DNA of 64,000 nt, taken from Circinella minor. Lineage: Eukaryota > Mucoromycota > Mucoromycetes > Mucorales > Lichtheimiaceae. Position numbers and translations under genes: made by a program. Below are positions 38,998-50,322 of this stretch, one piece after another; the first letter of the stretch is position 1, and the number at the start of each line of letters is the position of its first letter. The notes beneath the pieces are model-generated. The model ran no database searches and had not been told where the DNA came from. It saw nothing but the letters and a program-made list of their open reading frames with translations. The DNA is taken from assembly GCA_016758965.1 (NCBI GenBank), contig JAEPRB010000205.1, forward strand, positions 1 through 64,000, given 5' to 3'.

Positions 38998-41983
38998 CTA
39001 CCATCCACCGCCATCGAAACCAATAAAACCCTGTTTTTATTATAAAATAAAATATTCATTAGTAAAAATAGAGAAACAAAGTAGCCTTTCATTTGTTCAG
39101 TATATAATTTTCATTATAAAAAAAATTACCGTTAATAAAAAGATAGGGAAGAACTTTTTCTTTTCGATTTGTGAACACCCTAAAATAAAGATAAATAAGA
39201 TCGATTAAACGATGAATTCCAGGAATTCGACGGTGATACAATTGTATATAATAAACTTACAATTCCATGCAGACGTGAGACGACCGTCAATACAGCTACC
39301 AGCATCGAAATAATTGTCTGCTCCAGATCCATCAAAGCCACATCGGAAGAAATCATCTAAAGAAAACGAATTTCATATACCATGAGATATATACGTTTAT
39401 AAAAAGTTCAAGAAATAGAAATTGACATAAAACTTACAAAGGATATCTTTTTTACATCGATCTACCCCACCATAAGATTCTTCAAGATAAGCTGCTATTG
39501 CTGGATCTTCCAATAATGAATCTATTCGATCTAATGTACTCACAATAGGTGTCAAGATACGGGAAACTTGATTATACTATGTCACATTCCCATACAAACA
39601 CACACAAAAATATAATAGTTAGCTTTTTTTTTTTTTGTTCCTCTGTGAGTTTATTCACATAGTCATTTTTACCTTGTCAATAAACATGAACGCATTTGGT
39701 ACATTCCGGTCACCTAAATGAACTACACTACTACCAACCCATGAGCCACTCTTTTTTTGCGCGCGATGAAGAATTTTGTGCATAGCACCGCCGATACCAC
39801 GACATTGTTGAATACGTTGTAAACCTTGTCCTGTATTTGTTAAACGATAAGGACTGACAGATAATAGATCTTCATCTGATAAACTCCATAACATATACAT
39901 TTCATGAACAATTTCACGCCATAAACATAAGGATTGATGTACATACGAATATTGGGTTGAATGTGTGTGTGTCAATCTATGACCATGTCGACCAGCCATA
40001 ATGGCCAAAGAATATCCACTTTCACTTTTGGATGGATTGAAATATTGAGATAAATATTTCAGCATTCTATCGCATGGATCGCTAATTGTGTTTTTAGATG
40101 ATGCATAGTTAGCATTTTTTTCTTTTCTTTCGTTAATAAAGACAACCTCCTCCTCCTTCTCTTTTTCCCTTGAGAAAATAAGCGTAATTACCGATTTGCT
40201 TTCAAATAAGCATGATTATCTGATAACGATGCAAGACAGCGGGCAATATCATCTCGTGAAACACGATCGTTTGAATATTTTTCACTTAACATGTCAACAG
40301 CTTTTCGTTTCTTTTGTACTTCTGCGTTGATTTGTGTTCTACTCTTGAATTCTTGTCCAATTTCACGGGTTGCTATGGCAATCATGTCATCATGTAATAA
40401 TTCGAGACAATTATTTGTTTTGAGATATTCAAACACTGTGTTGATTGGAATCACGCAAGAGAAACCCAACATATCCTCTACTTCTGGAATCACTGAGTCC
40501 TACGTAAAGTATAATATAATATAGTCAGCATTCATATAAATATATATATAGTCTCTAGGAAAACGTTCCATATGGGTATTAATGCTTTTTAAAACAAAAC
40601 AAAACAAAGAAAAGAAAATGCTAACCATTAACATATACATAAGTTTGCCATAATTGGATCTCATTTTTTCGGGATTCATGATCTTGTGACTATTTAGAGG
40701 AAATAGTGAGATAATTTAGACTTATGATAGACAAGACAACAATACCAAAAAAAAACAATTTATGTATAGACAGACACAAATATATATTGTTATTCTTATT
40801 ATCATCATCGATCTAATATGTCTAAAAATAAAAAATAAAAAATATGAAAAATTACCGTCTTCCTACTTCAAACACTTGTTGAAAAAATTCTTCATTATGT
40901 TTTACACTTTTTTCTGAAAATAATTGACCACCCATTTTATAATCATTGGCGACCAAAAGCCCAGAGATAATGGCACATAAATCACGAATTTGAGTTACGA
41001 TACGACGAGCTTTGTTGGCATATGAAATAATATCGATTTTATCTGTATACTCGGACACATTCAATGCGGCTTCCAAACTATTCATATATATTAATATGGA
41101 ATTATGAGTCTCATCCATTCACAAAAAATCCCACCCTTCATAAATAATAATATAAAACTCTCTTACAGTCGCAATAAATTTCGTTCGTGGGCATCAAGTC
41201 TTAACGGGACGTATTTCGCTCTAAAATAGATATACATATATGCATGAATATCAACATAACGCCCCCCACATATGTTCCAAATTCTCCTCTCTTCATTTTT
41301 TATACCTATTTTCCATCCATTGACCAAATGTTGCCCCCGAACCATTGATAACTGTTCCATCTAATTCCATAGCTGCATTTAAACTTTTATCATCCGTATC
41401 ATCCATACCCTAAGAAAAAAAAAGATACATCGTTTTAGGGAGGAGTTGAGTGGAATGTTAATAGCAACAAGACACATATAATTTCTCCCTTCTTTTTTCC
41501 TCCTTTTTTGTCACAAACAATAAAAACCTTGATGGATCCCGTTGTTACAGATTTGTTCGAAGCATTATCATTGGCTCCATTGCCATCTGACGTGGCTCCT
41601 CTAACTCTAAGGTTCTTTGCTGTATGTTTACGTCGATTGCCGGTGCGATGTAGCATTGCTGTATAACAAATAATAAATATAACAGATCTGTCTAGTCAAT
41701 AACAAATAATTTAAAAAAAGTAAAGAACTTTTTTCAATGTGCTATAGTAAATAATATTTACCGTGGCATACTTCACAAAAGTCTTCATCGCATTGTTCAC
41801 AAAACACGGATGCCTAATACGACATAAAATAATATAATATATTATTAAAGATTTCGATCGCGTTTAAGAACAAAATAAAACACTCATAACTTTTTTTTTA
41901 AAAAAAAAGTAATTATTATTCACCTCTTGATCTCGGCATTCAACACAAAATGAGGTGGTGTTTGCTGATGAAGCGACTTCCAT
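38998..41983 (-). CDS. B-box zinc finger plus DUF2009 (UPF0652) protein, 573 aa
   Basis: Thirteen exons: 41983-41924, 41813-41762, 41658-41528, 41409-41306, 41220-41167, 41077-40856, 40689-40626, 40499-40192, 40081-39673, 39576-39438, 39356-39261, 39179-39130 and 39030-38998 (1,722 nt). A B-box-type zinc module occupies residues 13-50 (Cys13, 16, 25, 28, 33, 36, then His42, 46-50 region basic with His50). The remainder is the DUF2009 domain, with highly conserved blocks such as ERNLLRLLEAALNVSEYTDK, HGHRLTHTHSTQYSYVHQSL, YRLTNTGQGLQRIQ and WVGSSVVHLGDRNVPNAFMF. The last two small exons restore the conserved C-terminus WCSQIEKKKFFPIFLLTGFI. The family occurs in fungi, plants and protists. Its biochemical role is not established. 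No signal peptide or membrane segment. Confidence 0.93.
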
Positions 41984-43005
41984 TTGACAAAGCTAAAAAA
42001 AACCCTCGTTTTTATTCTTCTTTAATAAAGAACGAGCAAAGAAAAAAAAAAAAAACGACAGAAGCTGAGGCGCAATCTAATAATTTATAACACGACAAAC
42101 CCAAAAGTCGTACCATCCTGCAGTCGTGCTATCCTCCAATGACTGTTTAATTTGACTCCCGCCTGTATTTTGATAGTGGCAATTCGTTTGATACCTGCCT
42201 TTCTTCTACATTTGATATTACCACATTATAGATCTTAAACATGTACTTACGCTTTTTTTAAATAACTCCCGACACTTGATAATATGTTATAATGATTTAT
42301 AATAATATTATATATGTATATAGCTAATAATATTCTTATTTACCAGCAAGCTAATTATGAATTTCTTTTACTATAATCATATTCACTTAGAAGAGGTAGT
42401 ACGTACTTTAAGTTTGATGAAAGTACACAATATATGTTACGTTGATATATACATTGTTACAATCCTGAGTGTAATTTTAAATTGACTTATATAAAATTAT
42501 ACACGTTTTTACTTTTCTTAATAGTTATTGTACTTATTTGATGCTTGTTTTTACCACAAGTATTATCTTGGGCAAATGAATGTATTAGTTTATAATTTCT
42601 ATTATAATCACTCTATATAGAATATAAATTTACGATATGCTTACTTTAAATTTGTCATGTAATTTCGATAAGTACGAAGGATAAGTTAATTTGTATATTC
42701 CTCTCTCAGTTTGTAAAGCAAAGCACTGATCCACTTCATCCAGAAAACTGCGAAACCATTTGCTATGCAAATTATTATGACAGGGTTCGCCACTTTCAAA
42801 AATAGTTTTAGCATGGTTTCTATACTCTAAAATCTTTTGACGCTTTACATACATAGTTTTATTGTTGATGACGTTGAATTGAACTCTTTGACAATTTAAC
42901 ATTTTGTGTGGAAGACCACTGAAATTTTATATTTTGGCAGAGATTAAAAAAGATATATATTTTCTCTCCCCCAACTTTTTTTTTTTTGACACTTTATTCA
43001 AAACT
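41984..43005. other. Divergent intergenic region
   Basis: This lies between the DUF2009 gene and the ankyrin gene and serves as both promoters. A minus-strand frame, 42902-42630, begins with ATG and codes 90 residues (...KWFRSFLDEVDQCFALQTER...). It has some protein character but no known motif and ends 104 bases from the ankyrin ATG, so it is left as a doubtful small ORF. Confidence 0.4.
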
Positions 43006-44462
43006 ATGCAAAAATTAATTCACTCGCCCGAAAAGTTAAAAAATGCACTTGACGAATTAAAAAATAAAGACCAACTAAATGAATATATTAATCGAGTTGA
43101 TAATCATGGTGATACTCTGGTTCATTTTGCTGCTCGATCTCATTCGTTAAAAGTTTTACGAATGTTGAAAGAAGAATATGGTGCTGATTTTACAGTGATT
43201 AACGAACACGGTAAATAATAATAACATATATTTACTATATAGTATATGGTGTATATTATTGTATAAGAAGCTAAAATTAAATAATAATAATATTTAAGGT
43301 CGACAAGCTTTACATGAAGCTATTGATTCAATAGACTGTGTTTCTTACATTATCAGTAATTGTAATGTCGACGTCAATGCACTGAAACGTGGTGATTGGA
43401 CACCCGTGATGATTGCAGGTAAGAAAAAAAAATAACTATTTTTTTTTATCTTTCTCTTTATTTCCCACGTTAGAAAGAGGAAAAGGAGCCATTATTTATG
43501 TGTGGGGTTTGATTACTATGGTTACTTTTTTTTTTTTTTGGGGGGGGGAGTGAGGTTAAATACAATGTTTTAATGTGATTATATAGCATTGAAAGGTAGA
43601 TTGGATATAATTCAAGCTCTTGAAAAAGCAGGTGCTAATCTTGATTTAGCTAATAAAGATGGTCGAACAGCACTTCACTTGGCAATTCAACATGGTAAAA
43701 AAAAGAAATAAGTGATGGGAATGAAAGAGCTATTACAGCTCTATATTATTTCATAGCCCCATTTTTTTGACATTGTGGTGTTTATCAATGAGAGTTTGAA
43801 TTATATATATATATATATATATATAGGACATGTTGAAGCATCTAAATATCTTGCACAACGATCACCTTCCTCAATCAATAAGTCAACAAAGTCAGGGAGA
43901 TTACCGATCCAAATAGCAGCCGCATATACTATTGAAGGAGAAGAACCCCAGCAAAAGGCAAAACGAGATATTTGGTACGATCTTACTACTTTTCTCTTTC
44001 TTAACCATGTGAAGACCAGTTTGGCACATAGGGATAAATCTGGACGGGGACTTTTACAAGATGCGGCTGTGTCACAAAACTTGCCATTGGTACGATTTCT
44101 TTTAACTCAAGGAGCAGACCCCAATCAGGTTGATTCTATCGGTCGAAACGTGATTCACCATGCTGCCATGATGGGTCATTTGAATTTACTTGAATTATTA
44201 TTTAAACAAGACCAAGAACAATCAAAGGGTAATGATGATAAAAAACAAGAAATAGGTAGATTTGATTGGGATGTACCTGACAGATGGGATGAATGGACGC
44301 CATTAATGCATGCAAGTCGTCAGGGGCATTTTCCCATCGTTCAATTTTTAGTGCAACATGGATTAACTCAAAAGAATTTCCGAGATAAACATGGTAGAAA
44401 AGCAAAAGATATAGGTAAAAGGTTTTTTTTTATTTGTTCCGTAAAGTCTATTATAATGAGAC

Positions 44463-44494
<32 letters not shown>

Positions 44495-44655
44495 CATGGA
44501 GGATAGAGATCAGGAATTACCAATTATGGATCTATTGTACAACCTACTTATTGATTATTATTTTTTTGTGGGGTAAAAAAATAAAAATAAAAATTATTTA
44601 TGTTACTTTTTTAGCTGGTATATGGAACCATCATGACATAGTCAATTATTTGTAG
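43006..44655 (+). CDS. Ankyrin-repeat protein, 353 aa
   Basis: Five exons: 43006-43210, 43299-43418, 43587-43694, 43827-44414 and 44615-44655 (1,062 nt). About eight ankyrin units fill the protein, for example NHGDTLVHFAARSHSLKVLR, DGRTALHLAIQHGHVEASKY, IGRNVIHHAAMMGHLNLLEL and DEWTPLMHASRQGHFPIVQF. There is no other domain. The layout and size resemble ANKRD16-like proteins, but orthology is not certain. It is probably a soluble protein-interaction scaffold. The introns fall in phase 1 at repeat boundaries, as is common when repeats arise by exon duplication. The acceptor of exon 4 sits at the end of an (AT)n run. Confidence 0.9.
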
Positions 44656-45091
44656 TAACATGATGGTATAATAATAGCAATCGTGTCTACGTGGATGATT
44701 TTTTGTAAATAGTAAATAGAATAAAATGATATTTTTTTCCTTGTATTAAAAATCAAATTAGACGCCAAACAATAGCTTTACAGCGGTTGAAAAAAGTGAG
44801 TTTGATTTCAAGTAACACATTGAACGTCATAGGCATGGGGAAGTTTGTTGCTTGTTATTGCTGAAACTTATAAACAAACTATAAAGTACAAGTAGTTAGT
44901 GTAATATAACTCACGTGTGATATTGTTTTCATATGACTGTGTGTGGGGCACAAAAATTAAAACAAAACAAAAGAAAAAGCATATGTTGAACTGTTGTTTA
45001 TTACCATTTCTTTTTTTCTAGATTTTCCCCGCTTTTTTTTTCTTGTGTACCTGATTTTCTTTTCTCTTTTTTCTTTTTATCTTTACTTATT
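44656..45091. other. Intergenic, promoter of the lipase gene
   Basis: AT-rich, ending in a strong T/C-rich leader directly before the ATG at 45092. Nothing else is seen. Confidence 0.5.
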
Positions 45092-46878
45092 ATGTCTTCA
45101 GCAACCACTACAATAATGATAACAACAACCACAACATGCACAACAGAAGGATGTTGTCGACCTTTTGATGAATCATCTTATGGATTAACTACTAGTAGTA
45201 CTACTGCTACTACTACGGTTGGTGTCACCATGGAAACACTTCCAATGATTGCAGAAGAAATCTACAAGACGGCTTTACACATTCCGACCAGCTTGGGTCG
45301 ACTTGCATCTGAAGTGTTTTCTCATTTTTTCGTTCAACGCAAAAAACCACAATGGAATATTCAACAAACAGTAATGATGGCATTTTTACAATCTTTTCGA
45401 GATCATACTTTAACCAACAGTCTTGAATTTTGGCGTGTCATGTTAATTGCACCTACTTGGTTAACACCCTTAACATCAAAAACACAAAATGGATCTTTCC
45501 ATGTTCGACGGCGTCATTTACATGGAATTTTAAAAGAATTAGACCAACAAGAAGATGGATCTCGTATATTACCAGTAGAGTGGATGTCTGCTGGAACCAT
45601 TTTGGATCGATGTCAAAGTATGATTAATCCAGGCACAGATACAAAACAAGGTGATAATAATGACATAGCCAAGACACAAAAACAAACTAGTACAGCTTTA
45701 GTTTTACGTAGTCGATCTCCTGAGAAAATTATACTATATTTTCATGGTGGTGCTTATTGTTCAATGAGTGCACAAACACATCGTACTCTTACTCATAAAA
45801 TTAGTAAATCAACTGGACGACGAGTTTTTGGTAAGTAAAAATTATAAATGCATATATAATACTCAGATAAAAATTCTTACTTAACTGGTTTAAAAGCTGT
45901 CAATTATCGATTGGCACCTGAACATAAGTTTCCTTGTGGATTGTATGATGCTGTCCAAGCATTTCTTTATTTAATTGATGCTGATCATGGATATTGTCTT
46001 GATCCAAAGAACATTCTTGTTATGGGAGATTCTGCCGGTGGTGGACTGGCCCTTGCAACCATTCTATATTTAAGAGACCATGGCTTACCTCAACCTGAAG
46101 GTGCTGTGCTACTTTCGGTAAATTAAATTCTTTCTCTCTAAAAAAAATTATAATGCTCTATTATTTAAAGCAACACTTTGTTTTATTATAAACAATTTAC
46201 TTGACAACAAATAATATACGGTAGTAGCCATGGGTAGACTTATCGTTCTCTTTCCCTAGCTGGGATAACGCATCTGTATATGACTATTTACCAAACAATC
46301 CCGATCGTTTACCGAAAATGAACCCTGCCAATCTCTATTTGGGTACTGATAGAGCGTCAAGTATGGTTCGACATCCTTATGTGTCACCTATATTCGCTGA
46401 CAATTTTGAAAATTTACCACCATTAATCATTCAATCTGGAGGATGTGAATCACTTCGTGATGAAATTCATGATCTTGTCACCAAAATCGCTGCATCTAAA
46501 ACAACACTTATTCATCATGAAGAGTATGAGGTATATATATGACTAGATCAATAATAATAATGATAATTTTTCCACTGACCCTACCAAGAGAGGCCATTAT
46601 GAAAAAATAGTGAGAAAATTTAATGACAAATTTAATTGATACTATAGGATATGGTTCATGTTTTCCAAGCATTTCCATTTGGGTTATCATCGGAAGCTAT
46701 TGATAGTATTGGTTTTTGGGCGCGATATGGTATGCCAATGATATCAAATTCTGTTGCTAGAGGTTTATTACCTAATGCTATCGGTCGACAACCAAACCAA
46801 GAAACCGACGATGGACCGTTTGCATTAAGAAGTACTCCTCATACAATGAGGAGACGTTTACGTAGTATGCCATGTTGA
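45092..46878 (+). CDS. HSL-type alpha/beta-hydrolase (lipase/esterase), 497 aa
   Basis: Four exons: 45092-45830, 45897-46117, 46228-46530 and 46648-46878 (1,494 nt). The N-terminal 210 residues are a Thr-rich start followed by a helical region typical of fungal members. The catalytic domain has the oxyanion-hole motif HGGAY (His218), the nucleophile motif GDSAGG with Ser292, acid Asp398 in CESLRDE, and His425 in DMVHVF. This is a complete triad of the hormone-sensitive-lipase family. NYRLAPEHKFP follows the HGG strand as expected. It is likely an ester hydrolase acting on acylglycerols, steryl esters or short esters, though the substrate cannot be read from sequence. No signal peptide is evident. 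The PWVDLSFSFPSWDNA block is recovered by the CCATGG-start exon 3. Confidence 0.93.
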
Positions 46879-47140
46879 TTATATTAAATATTATATAATT
46901 TATTCCTTGTTTTAACTTTCTATACTTTTAAATATACCTACCAACACACATACACTCATACATACTTCTTTCTCTTTTATAAATGTAATAATAATAATAA
47001 ATTTATATTAAATGCCTTGTTCCTAATAAATTTTAATGCCAAAAAATAAGTCAGCTGCCGCCTTTTTTTTTAAAGAAAAAGTTACACCACGCTTTTTTTT
47101 ATACATAAAATATCATTCTTCTTTATAAATAATATACAAC
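46879..47140. other. Short spacer between lipase and SYS1 genes
   Basis: 262 bases of AT-rich sequence holding the lipase 3' end and the SYS1 leader. Confidence 0.5.
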
Positions 47141-48150
47141 ATGGCTCAATCATCCTTTCGAGCAACGGGATGGGATCCTTTACTTATCATCGCTCAAGTA
47201 ATTTCCTTTTCTTTTTAATCTCATTTTCGTTTTATTATACAAAAGAGAGTTATTTTTACATATTTAACTTCCCCTAAAACTTTCTCTATCTATCTATCTA
47301 TCTATCTCTTTCGTTTCTCTCTCTTTTCCTCTGTTTCTTTCTCTACTTGATTCATTAAATATAGATTATTTCGTTACAATCGGTATATTATATTGTCATT
47401 AGTTTACTTTTACTCATTGCTCTTGCATTAACTGGAACTGAACTTTCCTTGGATGCTATTCTTGACGATGGTGAAATACGAACAGATACTGTATTTGGTT
47501 GGACATTAGGACTTGTCTGGCTTGTCAATGCCGTCATGACCATACCTATCCTGGTCTTTCTTGTACAACGAGCCAAATTAGTTCTTGACTTTGTTTTGAC
47601 TTTACATTTTTTTCATATTGTTTTTGTATGGATTCATACGAGTCAATTTCCAACATGTGGAGCGTGGTGGATTTTACAAGTTATCAATGCGATAATAATG
47701 ACTTTAGGTGGTGAATGGGCATGTATGAGACGTGAAATGGAACCTATTATGGTATCTAAGAAGGACACACAACAACAGCAACAACAAGAAGTGTCTAGCG
47801 GAGCAGGAGGAGCAGGATCATCATCGTCAGCATCATCAACAGAAATTCAAGAAGTTTTAGAAGATAATAATACTGATTGGATTCACGTTGGAAAAAAACA
47901 GAAACGTAAAGTATCAGATCCAAGAGGAGATGAAGCTCATTATTTGAAAGAGAATGATGAAGAACAAGAACAAGATGCTCCATTGACTCGAGCTGTTGGT
48001 AAAGCGAAAAAAGTGATATTACAAGGAGCACAACGTGCAGCAAGAAGTTCATCAATTAGTACAAAGACAACGACAAATAATAAGGGGAAACGATATGAAA
48101 ACATACCTTTACATGATGTTGATCAACATCAAGAATCACGTCCAATGTAA
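47141..48150 (+). CDS. SYS1: SYS1 homologue, Golgi membrane protein, 280 aa
   Basis: Two exons: 47141-47197 and 47365-48150 (843 nt). The N-terminus FRATGWDPLLIIAQIISLQS matches the conserved start of Sys1 (FRxxxWDPxLIxxQI). Four membrane spans follow at about 24-43, 62-82, 87-107 and 112-135, with the family motif LDFVLTLHFFHIVFVWIHTS and GEWACMRREMEPI at the end. SYS1 anchors the Arl3/ARFRP1 GTPase to the trans-Golgi and so supports Golgi-endosome traffic. After residue about 145 a 135-residue soluble tail rich in Gln, Ser and charged residues extends the protein well beyond the length of yeast Sys1 (about 200) and the shorter animal proteins. The intron carries a short TCTA repeat. Confidence 0.93.
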
Positions 48151-48703
48151 TAATGTCATTTGCTTCTTCTCTTTCCCTTTCAACTTCTTACTAACTATCA
48201 TTATCATTCATTCAATCTACTATCATCATATCCCACGTTTATTTTTATTTTTATTTTTATTTTAACCAATCTCAATACATAAGAAAAAAAATGTTTTTCT
48301 TTCCCTACCTTTTGTATATATACAAACAAGCAAAATATACATCATTTTCTTTTAAAATTACTTGTACTACCAATAATAATCAGAATAATGTATAATAATA
48401 CAAATATAACATGTAAATAATTATGTTATTATCATTTTTTTTTAAAAATGTACTATGTTCAATCAATTAATCAAAAAAAAAATAAGATTATAATGAGATA
48501 AAAGAAAAAAAAATGGACGGAGGAGAAGGCTGTTGACAAGTTAATAAAAAAAAAAGGTTTACACGAAAAAAAAAAAATAGATTAAGAAAAAAGGTATGAA
48601 GATGAATAACGAAAAAAAAAATGATGATAAATAATAATAATAATATGATGATGATAATAATTATAATAATAAATTAAGAAATAATAGAAAAGGGATTTTT
48701 TTT
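48151..48703. other. Convergent 3' region
   Basis: This lies between the SYS1 stop and the stop of the Zap1-like gene. It is AT-rich, with several A runs and an AAT/ATG-rich stretch near 48,600-48,680. No gene. Confidence 0.5.
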
Positions 48704-50322
48704 TTAATGTTGTCCATTTCTTTGAGTGTGCCGATCATGAGTTTTTAAATGACGGGATACTTGATCAGGTCTTGAAAAAGTTTTACCACATGGAGAAACA
48801 GAGCAACGGAATGGTTTTTCACCAGTATGTACGCGCATCTATATATATATATATAAGTCTCATGAATATTTATCTATACGTTTATAACTATAGAATCTTA
48901 TTTTATCGTAAAGATAAAAACTTTGGACTTACATGTTTAGTTAAATTACTGCTTTCAGCAAACTTTTTATCACAGCCTTGATATTTACATGTAAAAGGTC
49001 TTTCGCCTGAATGTACTCGAAGATGAATAGTCAGAGCACCCGCAATGGAGAACTGTCGACTACATCCTTTTTCAGGACATTTATATGGCTTTTCGCCAGT
49101 ATGAGTACGCATATGTTGTGTCATGATATTTGATTCCGAGAATCGTTTTTTACATAATGTGCATTGATATGGTTTATCACCTATATATGAACATCATTAT
49201 TAATTACTATACTATTTCTCTTTCTCACAGTATATATATATATATATATATTGTATAGAAATTATCATCAACAGGAAAAAACTTACCAGTATGTGTTTGA
49301 ATATGTCTCATTACTTTTTGTCGTTGAGTAAAGATTTTCCCTTGACGATCGCATCTTTCCCAACCACAAGTATATTCACTTCTTCCAGTTCCTACATGTT
49401 CTTCAGATAAATGTCCTGTCAGTTCATCAAATGATGCAAATCTTTGGCCACAATCTGTCCATCGACAACCATGAATGAGTCTTTGCCCCAAATGGTTGGT
49501 CAAATGACTTAATAAGGCATCCGATCCATCAACGCTGACAGTGCATGACCCCCAGCGGCAATGAAAATCGACAATAGATCGACTATTGAGATGATTTTTA
49601 AATAAATGAGGCGCTAAATCATCTAATGTTGGAAAACTTTCTGCACAAGTTGCCCATTTACAAGTACGTGGTACTTCACCACTACTTGTCATCGTCGTTA
49701 TCGTCATATTATTGTTAAAAGTATTTCGCTTTTCTTCTTTATTGTTATTATTATTAATACTATCATCTTCAGTTTCACTTTGTTTACGTTTACGACCTGC
49801 TTGTTGTTGTGGCTGTGGCTGTGGTTCCTGTGTCGTTAAGATTGGAGTTGTTGTTGTTGCTATAGAATTACTACTTCCAACAGTTGCCATTTCAACAGCT
49901 GTTTCCATAGAATAATTCTGTCGGTGCTGTTGTTGTTGCTGTTGTCCCGATTCTTCAGCTGCAAGTGGACAACAATCAGCGCAGCAATCTGAAACAGATT
50001 GTTCTTGTTGTGGTTGTGACGGTGGGTGTTGTTGTTGTTGATCTTCAGAAACACAGATTGTACATGAAGTGGATGACGTATCGAAAGTTGAAATACTATT
50101 ACCATTATTATGAATAGCATGTGAATCTAAATTAATGTTATTTTGTTCACAATCAAGACAAGATTCGACGTCCTGGGGTTGGGAATGGCGTGGGTCAGAC
50201 ATGTTCGTCACCGTCATTGTATGTGTTGTCGTGCAACAGCAAGGTGTTCCTGCTGTTGTAGATAATAGTATAGTATTATTATTATAAATATTATTATTAT
50301 TATTATTGCTTTCAGGAGTCAT
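48704..50322 (-). CDS. Zap1-like C2H2 zinc-finger transcription factor, 472 aa
   Basis: Three exons: 50322-49287, 49180-48933 and 48838-48704 (1,419 nt). The N-terminal half is Asn/Gln/Thr- and Cys-rich low complexity. From about residue 220 come eight C2H2 fingers: four of the long CxxxxC type (CKWATC, CRWGSC, CRWTDC, CGWERC) and four closer to standard, joined by TGEKP/SGERP linkers. The phrase [12 protein letters not shown] followed by [14 protein letters not shown] is very close to fingers 3-4 of yeast Zap1, and the order of fingers agrees, so a zinc-responsive activator of zinc-uptake genes is the best reading. The Cys-rich N-terminal cluster (residues about 100-130) might sense metal. 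Orthology beyond the fingers is inferred. Confidence 0.88.

Noticed and set aside
39655..40065. 136-residue frame as a separate protein
   Set aside because: It is one exon of the DUF2009 gene; its flanks are splice sites in phase with the neighbouring exons.
42630..42902. 90-residue minus-strand frame in the promoter of the ankyrin gene
   Set aside because: Some protein character, but no family, no leader and no partner exon; kept only as a note in the intergenic entry.
43801..43826. (AT)n run before ankyrin exon 4 as a regulatory site
   Set aside because: It is simply the AT-rich 3' end of the intron ending in the AG acceptor.
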